A stretch of DNA of 64,000 nt from Prostheceraeus crozeri (taxonomy: Eukaryota > Platyhelminthes > Polycladida > Euryleptidae): assembly GCA_907163375.1 (NCBI GenBank), contig CAJQUW010009024.1, forward strand, positions 5,001-69,000, given 5' to 3'. Below, piece by piece: positions 21,142 through 30,975 of the stretch. How positions within the stretch are numbered: the stretch's first letter is position 1; every line of letters begins with the position of its first letter. The translations under genes were made by a program, and so were the position numbers. Below the pieces are notes generated by a model. The model worked only from the letters and a program-made list of their open reading frames with translations. It ran no database searches and was not told the origin of the DNA.

Positions 21142-22473
21142 CAAGGTTGTTAACGATCTTGTTTTTAAACATGTTATTGAAACTCTTGTCTTTAAAGTTC
21201 TTTTTGAATGCTTCTAGACATGACTTTAAAGTATACACCATGGATTTTAACCCTACTTGCCTCAGGTGGTCAGGACGCTTCATCTCACACCGAAACAAAT
21301 GATTGTTAGAATAACGTCTCTTCTCAACTTGTTTGTTGTCTGTCTGTGAGTGGCAGCAGTTTGTTTGTAAACCCGCAGGAACCACATGCACCTCATTTTT
21401 CAAGATTTTGGATTTTCACTTCCATTGATTAGAAATACAATGATATTTTGAATATTACGTCAACGCATAATAATGCAAGTTAGCAAAATTAACACAAGAA
21501 AGCAACACATAAAAACGCAATTACAGCTTGTTGTATTCTTCTTAATAAGATGAGGTTCCGAGCGAAAAGTAATAAACGCTTTTCCAATCTTATTGGCGCG
21601 AAATCCTTATTAGAAAAGTCAACCAATATTATATTTTCGACGCAGAAAACTCTTTCAATTTCCGGCCTAAACTAGGGGGGAGCAAGCTCTAACACCGCTG
21701 ACCAAATAATCTGCTTCTCTCATGTCTTCTTCTGTCGGTCATCTCACATCTCAAGGTATGGTCATCATCACTGACTTTGATGCGAACGAATTCAATTAAA
21801 TTTCAATCTAATCAGTATTATTCTTACATCACACTTCACGATGTATAGCAACGAAACTACAAACAACAGCCACCTACTACAACATTCAACGTGAAGGTGG
21901 TCAGTTGTGCAATTTACCACCACAGGCGGTAGACAGGCCTTCTAATTTGATCTCTTTCTAATCACTTTTCGTTGTTGTGCAGAAAATGTGCTCCAAATGT
22001 CTTGTTGGCTGACAATTCTACCTGATTAAACTCGCCCCTGTCTTAATTACCGGCATTTATAGTCCGGGAGCTAGCGTGAAGTTGTGCAGGGAACGAGGTA
22101 GTACATAAAACTTTCACATAGCATAGTACACCTCTAACCTACTGCAAAACTTCGCGTCTGCCGGATCAGATCATTTGCTTTTAAGAAATAGAGAGGATAA
22201 CAAAATCCTATGTATTTCCAATGATAAAATTGTGACATTTAAGGTGTTGACTCCATTTTTTCTAATTTTTGGTCATAAAAGTTACACAAATTGGTATTTT
22301 GTTGAACTGGTTATTATAGAAATCATCTACAGATCATGATCTTTCAAATGAGTTATCATTCAGTGACAGAGGATGAAGTAAAGTGTACAAACAGACACTT
22401 TTCGTTGGTGTAACTGCAAATTTTAACATAGAAATTTCAGGAAAATTGTTGATATACATTAATGAAAAGTGTC
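21142..22473. repeat. Duplicated block, copy 2
   Basis: Direct copy of 14058-15398, offset by 7,084 bp at the start and 7,075 bp at the end. Its left neighbour is PLE-B and its right neighbour a (GGA)n tract, so the unit [block + GGA + PLE array] appears once fully and once partly. It contains the same single satellite-like module (about 22063-22140). Confidence 0.85.
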
Positions 22474-22474
22474 T

Positions 22475-22991
22475 AGAGGAGGAGGAGGAGGAGGAGCAGG
22501 AGGAGGAGGAGGAGGAGGAGGAGGAGGAGGAGGAGGAGGAGGAGGAGGAGGAGGAGGAGGAGGAGGAGGAGGAGGAGGAGGAGGAGGAGGAGGAGGAGGA
22601 GGAGGAGGAGGAGGAGGGAGGAGGAGGAGGAGGAGGAGGAGGAGGAGGAGGAGGAGGAGGAGGAGGAGAGGAGGAGGAGGAGGAGGAGGAGGAGGAGGAG
22701 GAGGAGGAGGAGGAGGAGGAGGAGGAGGAGGAGGAGGAGGAGGAGGAGGAGGAGGAGGAGGAGGAGGAGGAGGAGGAGGAGGAGGAGGAGGAGGAGGAGA
22801 GGAGGAGGAGGAGGAGGAGGAGGAGGAGGAGGAGGAGGAGGAGGAGGAGGAGGAGGAGGAGGAGGAGGAGGAGGAGGAGGAGGAGGAGGAGGAGGAGGCG
22901 GAGGAGGAGGAGGAGGAGGAGGAGGAGGAGGAGGAGGAGGAGGAGGAGGAGGAGGAGGAGGAGGAGGAGGAGGAGGAGGAGGAGGAGGAGA
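22475..22991. repeat. (GGA)n microsatellite, about 517 bp
   Basis: GGA triplets with a few interruptions (GAGCAGG near 22495, GGGAGG near 22617, single-base losses near 22668 and 22800, GGCGG near 22898). It is nearly three times longer than its counterpart at 15400-15579. All long open frames across it are repeat artefacts. Confidence 0.98.
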
Positions 22992-23081
22992 GAGAGCAAG
23001 GAGAGGGCGGCTCCCCTTGCTGTGCCACTCGCACAAGTGATGTGAATGTGTACCCGAAGTAAATTATGAAAAAAATCGTAG

Positions 23082-23122
23082 CTGGAGGACATGTGTTTCA
23101 GTGTATTTTTCGTCAGCTCCAA
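23082..23122 (-). ncRNA. Hammerhead ribozyme core downstream of PLE-5 ORF2
   Basis: Minus strand: TTGGAG, CTGACGA, ten bases (AAAATACACT), GAAA, CACAT, GTC, CTCCAG. The whole catalytic consensus CUGANGA...GAAA...GUC is present. Helix I pairs TTGGAG with CTCCAG (six pairs including one G-U) and helix III pairs ACA with TGU. Helix II is very weak. It lies about 200 bp after the ORF2 stop, where PLE pseudo-LTRs carry minimal hammerheads. Confidence 0.6.
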
Positions 23123-23321
23123 ATACAAAATTCTGTAACTTGACAGCAAACAACTGTAGGTGAGAAAAAGCTTATATACTGAAATGATAAGAGACCAGAC
23201 CATTTGTTTTGAATTATATTCGTTGTCACTTGCAGAATCTATGCATTGGAAAATTGCCTGATTGATGTTAAGTGGAATGTACTGGTTTCTAGACAATTTA
23301 TCAGGGAATCAGAAGCCAATT

Positions 23322-25436
23322 CTAGTTTAGTAGTGATTTTAGATTTCTATGTTTGGTATAGATGACCCTTGTCTTAGTAAGATTTGAACTTTTATTGCGA
23401 ACCATATTTCCGATTCGTTCAGCACAATTACTGAACGGAATGATCAATTTGGTTGTATTGGAGTCAGCTATTGTAGAATTGTTCATGCCATGTGGTTGAT
23501 AGCATTTTAATTTTCTTATCCAGTATGATTCCCTTTCAAGTCGTTTAGGTCTATTAATGCTATGGTCGATCACATGGAAAGAAAAATGTTCTAATTTGCA
23601 ATCAATGGAATTAAAGTGCTTTGCTACAATAGATCTGCTTACGTCTTTGCTACGTATAGCGCATAGGTGTTCCTTTATTCTATCTACAACAGAGCGTGAA
23701 CTTTCACCGATGTATTGTTTTAGACATAATTTGCATTGAATAAGATAAATGATTCCTATGGTATCGCATGTAGTTCTATGAACAATAGGGTAGGATATAT
23801 TGTTATGAATATTATTAAAAGTGATTTTATTATTGGAACATGAACAAAAGCAATTGTTGTTGTGACATGGGAAAAAACCAGTCTCCCAACATTGCCTTTG
23901 CTCAGTTGTATTAAATATTTTTGTCTCGGTGTTGCGCACGAGTGTTCTGGTTACACCTAAATTATACCAAACGTTTGTCATTTTAGACTTGGCTTCGCGA
24001 TAATTGGCTTTAGATGAACTATGAGTTACTGCTCTATATAATTGGCTGTAAATTATGCCTTTATGCACATGTTTAGGATGATAGGACTTTTCGGGTAAAA
24101 TAAAATGCGAATGAGAAGGTTTAAACCATAGCTTATATTCTAAATTGCTATTCTCAATGTAAATTTCTAAATCTAGGAATTTGACGTTATGATTTATTTT
24201 GGTTTCTAGCTTAATGTTGGGATGATGTCTATTCAGGTGAGACACAAACCTATCAAAATCATTTAAACTGTGGTTCCAAATCCCAAAAATATCATCTTGA
24301 TATCTTAACCAAACTTTTGGTTTTAAAGGAAAAGACAATAAAGCTGTCTGTTCCCAACAGTTCATGAATATATTGCAGAAAGAGCCAGCGAAGGCTTTTC
24401 CCATGGCAACACCGGACGTTTGGAGCCAGAAATTATTATCAACTTGAAAGTCATTGTTGTTTAGTATCATATTCATCTGTGTCAGAAGAGTAAGGTCTGG
24501 TCTCTTTTCATCAGGATTTTCAAGAAATAAATTAGAAATGAGATTAATAGTTTCTTGAACAGGCACCATAGTGTACAAAGACTCGACATCAAGTGTAAAT
24601 AAAAAAGCGTTATCAGGAAGCTCAATAGTTCTAAGTATGGCTATCATATGTAAAGTATCATGTAAATAACTCTCGGATTTTTGAGCAATAGGCTTCAAGA
24701 AATAATCAATCATGTCAGAGTAATTTCTAGACTCGGAATTAACATCAGATATAATAGGTCTGCCCGGAGGCATATCACTTTTGATCCAGGTTGATTTATG
24801 AATTTTTGGCAAAATGTTGAAAGATCGATGACTGTAATCTTTTGAGGGGTACAGATAGCTGTACTCTTTGTTAGTTATGAGACTAGTTGACTTCAGTTTG
24901 TCAAGCGATTGAATAATTCGAAGCCTATTATTTTTAGAGACCGAATCGTCAATTTGTGAGTAAGTGCCTTGTTGACTCAATTGTCTGTTAATCTCATTAC
25001 TATAGGAATTGGTAGACATTATCACCCATCTTTGCCCCTTGTCGGCAGGTCGAATAGTGATCTCTTCGTCTTGTAATCGCCTTATTTCCTTTCTTTCATA
25101 TTGGTTTAGATTATCATCAGGAAAGCAATTAGGACAGCTTTTCAAAATTGAGAAGGTAGAGGCTAAAATTTCTTTGGACAATTGCTTTGTATTGTCTGGG
25201 ACAACATTAGGATGTGGCCAGTAATTTGATAATGAAAAACCGAATCTATTTCTGGTGCTGTCATATGAACGAGGCCATTTAAATGCATTTTGCCATTGGA
25301 ATTTCCGAATGTATTCCAAAATTTGCTTAACTATTTCTTTATGAGGGCAATGTTTTGGAACAGGCACAAATGTTGTGCTGTTACTGAGTAATGAAAATGT
25401 ATGATGATTAGGCTGAAAGTTTTTGGCTAATATCAC
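23322..25436 (-). CDS. PLE-5 ORF2: reverse transcriptase with GIY-YIG endonuclease
   Basis: 704 codons, open throughout. The N-terminal domain has LLSNSTTFVPVPKHCPH. RT boxes: RPADKGQRWVIM (129-140), PPGRPIISDV (223-232), LFTLDVESLYTMVP (279-292), SGVAMGKAFAGSF (341-353), LRYQDDIFGIW (377-387) and VKFLDLEIY (418-426). Cys linker FPCHNNNCFCSC is at 522-533. GIY-YIG: GIIYLIQC (561-568), QYIGESS (574-580), a helix with RIKEH, and ERESYWIRKL with the conserved acidic residue. A basic tail of about 55 residues follows. Both RT aspartate positions and the GIY-YIG residues are present, so the protein could be active. YQDD in place of the more usual Y-I-D-D style is shared with PLE-A and suggests one clade. 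Confidence 0.9.
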   Translation of the reverse strand: MILAKNFQPNHHTFSLLSNSTTFVPVPKHCPHKEIVKQILEYIRKFQWQNAFKWPRSYDSTRNRFGFSLSNYWPHPNVVPDNTKQLSKEILASTFSILKSCPNCFPDDNLNQYERKEIRRLQDEEITIRPADKGQRWVIMSTNSYSNEINRQLSQQGTYSQIDDSVSKNNRLRIIQSLDKLKSTSLITNKEYSYLYPSKDYSHRSFNILPKIHKSTWIKSDMPPGRPIISDVNSESRNYSDMIDYFLKPIAQKSESYLHDTLHMIAILRTIELPDNAFLFTLDVESLYTMVPVQETINLISNLFLENPDEKRPDLTLLTQMNMILNNNDFQVDNNFWLQTSGVAMGKAFAGSFCNIFMNCWEQTALLSFPLKPKVWLRYQDDIFGIWNHSLNDFDRFVSHLNRHHPNIKLETKINHNVKFLDLEIYIENSNLEYKLWFKPSHSHFILPEKSYHPKHVHKGIIYSQLYRAVTHSSSKANYREAKSKMTNVWYNLGVTRTLVRNTETKIFNTTEQRQCWETGFFPCHNNNCFCSCSNNKITFNNIHNNISYPIVHRTTCDTIGIIYLIQCKLCLKQYIGESSRSVVDRIKEHLCAIRSKDVSRSIVAKHFNSIDCKLEHFSFHVIDHSINRPKRLERESYWIRKLKCYQPHGMNNSTIADSNTTKLIIPFSNCAERIGNMVRNKSSNLTKTRVIYTKHRNLKSLLN

Positions 25437-25471
25437 TATGTTAGAAAGTTCGTTTTCAGATAGTCTTTTTC

Positions 25472-27052
25472 CTATGGAAAAAAATTATCTAAGATGGCGA
25501 AGAGATCATTTTTCGACTGATCTGATAAAACATTCAAGTTCGTTATAATGTATGGGTCGGGAGGAGGAACGGCCAGACAATCAGCCTTACATTTTTCGCG
25601 TATGAATTCATTGAAAGCATTTACATTGCTTATCTCCGACTCAGAAAAAGTTGTGGAGATACCTCCAAGAATCACGATGATGTTGGCTTCCGGGTATTTT
25701 TGTCGGGCATGGTATAAGAAGGTCTTAAAACATTTAGTGTTTGTGATGGAAGCATTTGCTCTATCTAGAGCACTAATGCAAAGGACAGCAGTCTCAATGT
25801 CGCTGTAAACTTTCTTGAGGTTTGATATAATAACCTTGAAATGGCTCAGTTTTCCCATTTGATGGGACACGGTTAAGATGTCAGATCGTTTATACTGGAG
25901 AATTTTGAAGTCTCCATATACTATATGTTTGTGCTCACTTGTTGGAGAGATGGAAAGGTTGGAGGTTGGTAGAGAGTTTGAACGAGCTCTGCTCCTTGGT
26001 GGCTCAATGAGTGGAGTGCCGAAGAGGTTGAGTTGAGTTGTTGGTGTTGTGAAGTCGGATGGCTGGGCTCGCTTGCGGGATTGAGGAGTAGAAGGCAACT
26101 CGGCAGCATTGGTGGTCGAAGATGCTGGAAGTTCATCACCTTGTGAAGATTCCTGGTCTTGGGAGTCGGAGGCAACTGTCTGTGTAGCTTGAGAAGATTG
26201 AGGAGTAGCAGTAGAAGGCAACTCAGCAGCATTGGTGGCCGAAGATGCCGGAAGTGCGTCACTTTGAGAAGATTGGTCTTGGGAGTCGGACGTAACTGTC
26301 TGTGTGCCTTGTGAAGATTGAGGAGGATCAGAAGGACTGGTAGGTCTTCGGGCCGGATCATGAATTCTGGTAGCAACTTCCATTGACTGTACGGTTGGTG
26401 CTGCGTCTGCGGTTGCTCTTTCAGGAGAGCGATTCACTGAATGAGGGCGGATGTGGCGTCTCCCGCGCCACCTCTCTTCTTCTCGAAATTTAGGCATCGA
26501 ATTTTGGCTATTTGGCGAAGGAACCTGTGAGGCGATTGGGTGAAGATCTCTGATGTTGGAGATTGATCTGTCTAAGACAGCGTTATCGAGGCGCTGTCCC
26601 AGCTGTCGACGGGCCCATTTTGTGACGAGCTTGATTGACCTTTCGAAATAGGCTTGTGGCATTGTGGACCCGAGTAACTCAAACTCTGTGTCTCGTAGGA
26701 TATCTTGGTAGTGCTCGCGCATCTCCGCTGCGGCATCTTCCGCCCAACGAACAGCTATCGCCCTGCTGCGTTCTTTGAAAGAATCATTGGCAAATGCAGG
26801 CTTGAGGAGGTCGGCGAGGGCATCGCTTCTTCTTTTGAGGGCCCTTGGCATGCCTTCTAGTTGCTGTAGATGGTGCGTGCATTTGATGACGGTGAAGAAT
26901 TTCTTTGTTATTGGAAAGAGGAGGAGGAGGAGGAGCCCCCCCCCCCACAAACCCCAACTCAATACTTCAGTTGCGCAACTACGGCTCCGGCTCCGACTCT
27001 CTACCTCGGCTTCGACCCATGACCCTTTGACATGTTGTTGGGCCCTCAACAC
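25472..27052 (-). CDS. PLE-5 ORF1: helical domain, repeat linker, SGNH-like C-domain
   Basis: 526 codons, but residues 1-45 run through CTCCGG-rich and GGA/C-rich sequence and the true start is probably later. Residues 46-172 match the PLE-A ORF1 helical domain (FFTVIKCTHH, KWARRQLGQRLDNAVLDRS). Residues 173-373 are a Ser/Thr/Gln/Pro linker with a tandem repeat of about 40 residues (243-323). Residues 374-526 match the PLE-A C-domain: HIVYGDFKIL, TAVLCISALDRAN, YPEANIIVILGG and a final LSDQSKNDLFAILDNFF. The strand-helix order fits an SGNH-esterase fold without the nucleophile Ser. It probably acts as a nucleic-acid or RNP protein, comparable in role to LINE ORF1p; this is inference. Confidence 0.75.
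   Translation of the reverse strand: MLRAQQHVKGSWVEAEVESRSRSRSCATEVLSWGLWGGGLLLLLLFPITKKFFTVIKCTHHLQQLEGMPRALKRRSDALADLLKPAFANDSFKERSRAIAVRWAEDAAAEMREHYQDILRDTEFELLGSTMPQAYFERSIKLVTKWARRQLGQRLDNAVLDRSISNIRDLHPIASQVPSPNSQNSMPKFREEERWRGRRHIRPHSVNRSPERATADAAPTVQSMEVATRIHDPARRPTSPSDPPQSSQGTQTVTSDSQDQSSQSDALPASSATNAAELPSTATPQSSQATQTVASDSQDQESSQGDELPASSTTNAAELPSTPQSRKRAQPSDFTTPTTQLNLFGTPLIEPPRSRARSNSLPTSNLSISPTSEHKHIVYGDFKILQYKRSDILTVSHQMGKLSHFKVIISNLKKVYSDIETAVLCISALDRANASITNTKCFKTFLYHARQKYPEANIIVILGGISTTFSESEISNVNAFNEFIREKCKADCLAVPPPDPYIITNLNVLSDQSKNDLFAILDNFFP
26084..26326 (-). repeat. Two-copy tandem repeat inside PLE-5 ORF1
   Basis: Two copies of about 120 bp encode the linker segments that each begin PQSSQ(G/A)TQTV and end NAAELPST. 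The frame is kept, so the duplication lengthened a disordered linker without breaking the ORF. Confidence 0.85.
26917..26946. repeat. (GGA)n followed by a C-run
   Basis: Six GGA triplets then about eleven C. This is the third place in the window where GGA repeats touch a PLE 5' region (others 15400-15579 and, less directly, 22475-22991). Confidence 0.8.
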
Positions 27053-27060
27053 GAGACCAA

Positions 27061-27684
27061 AAATTATACTTTACAGAATGATGTGCACCCTTCTACGAAA
27101 CTTGCCATCTGTCGAGGTCTATCCGGTACTTCTCAGACAAAGAAATCACATCTAATGGGAAGCAGATTGAAGTTTTCGGCAAAATGATAACCACCTAGCT
27201 GTCAAGCCTCAAATCCTCCAATATTCATTAATCAAGTTTAGAAAAATTGGACATTTCCAAATAAAACCAAAAGTATTTTTACATCGTAAACACTTCTTCA
27301 GAAGTATTTTATTGAAATTGAGGCACTTATAAAATAACAAGCATTTTTAAGGGAAGAATTGCGGTACCTGTAGGCTAGGAAGAACCGATAATGTGTTTTT
27401 AGTGCATTAAATTTGAAGAGAGAATGTATGTGCAGGTTGTTCGCCAAAAGCGTTTCCCTCGACAGTCGTGTTTTCGACTGAAACACAATTTTGAGGAAGT
27501 CCGTGATCTCCTGCCTTCTCAAGGTAAATGTTTCGTAGCAGGGAATGTATTGAGTGGAGAGATGAAGGCCACCAGGTTTCGGGAGGTCTACAACGATGAC
27601 ACAACGATAACTACATCGTCAAACATCACCGTTTTCCCCTCAGTGACTGAATTCGCATTGTTCTCAATACCCAACTGAGCAGAA
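27061..27684. other. Repeat-derived stretch, mixed relics
   Basis: Near 27066-27090 there is ACTTTACAGAATGATGTGCA, a diverged piece of the 76-bp satellite unit. At 27270-27315 (minus) AATAAAATACTTCTGAAGAA is followed by a weak inverted repeat, the style of a PLE or LINE 3' end. No coding potential is recognised. Confidence 0.45.
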
Positions 27685-28310
27685 GAAAATATCCTGAAAA
27701 TCAATGCATCAAAGTCTAGAGAAATTATCTTCAAAACCCGAGATCTTAACAAGAACCTAAACCATTACCTCAGATGAAGCGATATCAATAACTAGCAATT
27801 TCAGGAGTCACATTTGCCGATCTCCTAAAAATGGATGCTGATATCAACAATCAAATCAAGAAATGCAACCGACGCCTGCAAGCCATCAAAATCATTAAGA
27901 ACCGCCGTGCGAAGCCTCAGTCTGTCCACCAAGTTTACAACGCTCTTGTCCTCAATCGTCTCCTTGACGCGATACCAAGTTGGTGGGGTTTCGCAAACCA
28001 AAATGACAAGAGACACCTTACGAGTTAGGTAAATAGAAGTATTGCATTCAAGTACTGCAAGGCGATCAGCATTCAAGACACTATTTCAAAAATTATAAAC
28101 CGCTTATTCAAGAAGGTCGCTACCGACGAAACGCATCCACTGTACAAGCTCCTTCCCCCTAAGATAAACTACGACCGGAATCTAAGAGGAAGACCGCATT
28201 CATTGCAAAGAACAGTGAACAACAACAACCTCAGAAGGAACTTCTTCAACCGAATACTTCACGCTGACCAAAAAATTAGATAAAAATAGATTTACCATTT
28301 GACATTTCCG
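27685..28310 (+). mobile_element. LINE-4: RT C-terminal fragment
   Basis: LKINASKSREIIF, then the thumb-region block with ADINNQIKKCNRRLQAIK, VHQVYNALVLNRLLDAIPSW, and the tail THPLYKLLPPKINYDRNLRG and RNFFNRILH in changing frames. This is the C-terminal end of a CR1/L2-type LINE from a different lineage than LINE-2. It is 5'-truncated and broken. Confidence 0.7.
27831..28028 (+). pseudogene. LINE-4 RT thumb fragment
   Basis: 65 codons beginning MDADINNQIKKCNRRLQA. VHQVYNALVLNRLLDAIPSWWGF corresponds to the block after the RT palm in LINEs (usually 'YNALVLSRLLYALPAW'). It stops soon after and the downstream tail continues out of frame. Confidence 0.65.
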
Positions 28311-28799
28311 TCTTCAGTATACCACTCCCTTTATCTGACTGACTTACTAAGTGTCACGAAATTGCGGTAGCGTTGAAATAGGCCTATAGCCTTTTCGCCT
28401 CAGTCGATAGTAAGAGAAAGCGATAGGGGTTGTGGACGCAACTTTATTGCCGCAGGATTACAGGCACAAGATAATCTCAACAGTCTCAGCGCGAACATAC
28501 GAGAGGGGGCCTTGTCTCACTTCAGGCACTAGTTTTTATCACTGCCAGGTATCACAGATTGTTATTCGTCCACCAAGATTACAAATCAACATGCAGACTC
28601 AAGCAGAAGTCAACACCTCAGGCATAATAACAAACTCAGCGGACAGCGCACCGAAATATTTACAAACCACTTCAAACAAGCCAAGACTCAACGGAACAAA
28701 GGCCACCGCGACCACATTGACTGAGCACTCAAAACTCAACACAATATTCAATTTTCTACGATGTAAACAAAAATATAGCTCTCCCTCAATTTAGACGAT
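28311..28799 (+). other. Open frame of unknown nature (28432-28794) and flanks
   Basis: A 120-codon frame, Thr/Ser-rich with a Cys near its end, matches no family I recognise and could be chance or a worn element. Just upstream, on the minus strand near 28320-28298, CTGAAGA is followed at once by GGAAATGTC, which could be the remains of a hammerhead-type PLE end that has lost its middle. Confidence 0.3.
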
Positions 28800-29560
28800 T
28801 TTTTTATTTTTTAAAAATAAATAAATGTTCCCCGACGCGTTTCGTCACGGGGGTAAGTAAGTGAACAGGCAGTTGGCTTAAATATAAAAATGATTAGGCA
28901 GTGACGACTCGTTAGATCAATTCATGTTTGCGGTTGATTTGTGGCTTGTTCAACGCTATGAAGCGTGCTTCGGCCATTTTAGTTTGCATCGAATTCTTTT
29001 GTTTATTTAGGACAGAAAGCTGGAAATTATCGATGTTCATCATTCTATCGGCATGGTCAGTCAAACTATGTTCAGATAGTGCACTTTTACGATCTTGACA
29101 GTTCATCTGTGTTCATCATGCCGTAACTTTAAAGGTCGGCAAGTTTGACCAATGAAATTTTTATGACAAATTTTACATTCAAAATTATACACAATGCATT
29201 TATCGCTACACATATATTTAGGTCCAATATCCTTGCACAGTTTACAATTACATTTGTTTTTGTTTTCAATAGTATTTATGCTATTAACTAAAGTTTGACC
29301 GGGTTTGCAGGTAACACGAACAGGAAGTTCATACTTACTGACCAGTTTATTAATTTTTCTTAAGTAGCTATCACTAATGAAATCAACACAAAAGTTAATT
29401 TGATTTTCATTACTTTTAGTATTGGATTTTGATTTTGGTGTAATTGAGTTAGGTTTAAATCCATTTTCATACAGACGTTTTTTCATTACATTAACTGACT
29501 CTAAGGAAGTATCCGAGCAAAGATCATGCACATATTTAATACTACTGAGTAAAAAATTAT
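28800..29560 (-). mobile_element. PLE-6: 5'-truncated Penelope/Poseidon-type element
   Basis: RT thumb end, Cys linker and GIY-YIG on the minus strand, then a 3' UTR with GAAACGCGTC (28843-28834), the conserved 3' half of the PLE hammerhead. The CTGANGA half cannot be found. It is broken between 29106 and 29103. Confidence 0.75.
28912..29531 (-). pseudogene. PLE-6 RT end and GIY-YIG endonuclease
   Basis: Frame 29531-29103 has FCVDFISDSYLRKINKLV (end of RT thumb), NKCNCKLCKDIGPKYMC (Cys linker), CIVYNFECKICHKNFIGQT (GIY-YIG) and RPLKLRHDEHR. Frame 29106-28912 continues with SALSEHSLTDHADRM and ARFIALNKPQINRKHEL, the C-terminal part of the nuclease. The two frames are not continuous. Linker and nuclease style match PLE-3 and PLE-8 (Penelope/Poseidon group) rather than PLE-1 or PLE-5. 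Confidence 0.8.
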
Positions 29561-30593
29561 TTTTTATTCAACACATTCAACAAATTCAACACAATAGCCT
29601 GGCTGCCCACTCATCCCCACAGCGCACAATAGATTATTAATTGGATCATCTGATGCCTCAAACTAGGACGTTATTATGAAATGAAAGTTAATTAATTCCT
29701 GTACTTTAATTTAATATGAAATTATCAAACCCTAATTAGCATCAATCCTACATGTATACTGTTCGTCCCTCACACTAAGTAACTTACATAATTGTCTTTC
29801 TTCATCAATTGTAATTCGTCATGCGTTTGTCATATCGGAAGAGAGCTATTTATTATTATTATTTCAAATACATGTGAAAATTCAAGCCGAAGCCGTAGCC
29901 GTAGTATTTTCCGTCGGCTCCGAAACCCTGATAACTTTGAATCGATGACTATTCCATTGTCAACGGACAATGACTATTTCAGAATGTATGAGTACGCAAA
30001 TCGAATGAGTAAAAGTCACTTTGTCATAAATTTTGCACACACGTACAACAAATGAAATTCTATAAATATGCTACTACATGATGCATAAATGTAGTGACAG
30101 ACACCCTTTTACTACAAGACAAATAAAAAATAGAAAATCTAATCCTATTCAAATAGATTGATCTGATGTTAGCCAATACGTTTTCATTTAACTCTGAAAT
30201 GGCCTGTATTTATCCAATGGAAAACAAAACAGAACTTCTACTGTGTTGCCTTTCTAGTAGACCAATAAAATGAATGCCGATATATCAGACGTCTTTATAG
30301 AAATTTTAGCTACAAAATTTGCTCTAAAATATGCTCCGTTCAAAAGGCTACAAATGCCGTCTTGTCATCACATGGCTGTCTTTTGTGAGTGTCTTTTGTA
30401 ACAAACGATGGATAATCCTGAAGGCGATTTCCGCACACTATACTGAAAACCTTTTTCACTCATGCATAATCTTATTATGTCTATAGCAGGCCAGAACGTT
30501 AAACTGTGACGACACAATTCATCGCACGGGCGCAAAGTTTGGTAAGACAGGTAAATGAACTTCGAATCAACTTGAAGTAATTCGTAAGTAATT
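29561..30593. other. Unannotated stretch
   Basis: AT-rich with no recognised gene. At 29885-29930 there is AGCCGTAGCCGTAGT and TCGGCTCCGA, similar to the subterminal repeats of the hAT at 42.6-45.0 kb, so a worn hAT MITE is possible. Confidence 0.4.
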
Positions 30594-30672
30594 CACTGTA
30601 ATTCGTTGGATACGAAAATTACAATCAAACATATTTTTGAAACTAACATTTGATACGAGATTGTCGTATGTT
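30594..30672. repeat. Fragment of the GATACGAAAATTAC MITE family
   Basis: CACTGTA then GGATACGAAAATTAC and GATACGAGATTGTCGTATG. It is the left half of the element seen complete at 36066-36236. It lies just upstream of the gypsy integrase. Confidence 0.6.
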
Positions 30673-30975
30673 TACATATGATCATTACATACATTACAAC
30701 ATGATCATGAGTTGAATATTTCACAACATACATCTTCAGCCTATCATCCGCAAAGTCAAGGTGCTTTGGAAAGATGGTATCAGACGCAAAAAAACATGTT
30801 GAGAACATATTGTCATGATCATGATAAGAATTGGATGAGGATGTTCCGCTTTTACTCTTTGCCACCAGGGAATCAATATAGGATTCGCTAGGATTCAGCC
30901 CCTTTGATCTTGTCTTTGGACATAGTGTTAGAGGACCTTTAAAAGTTAAGGAAAAACTTTTGTCAGATGAATCTA

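Larger units (their letters stand above)
23050..27060 (-). mobile_element. PLE-5: apparently intact two-ORF Penelope-like element
   Basis: ORF1 (27052-25472) and ORF2 (25436-23322) are both uninterrupted, 35 bp apart, with a hammerhead core in the 3' flank. Size and order match PLE-A, but the proteins are clearly divergent. The 5' limit is uncertain because a GGA/C-run at 26917-26946 sits at the start of the conserved ORF1 region. No target duplication was identified. Confidence 0.8.

Noticed and set aside
22334-23296. Large frames (up to 320 codons) across 22.3-23.3 kb
   Set aside because: Same cause; flanking parts match no protein family.
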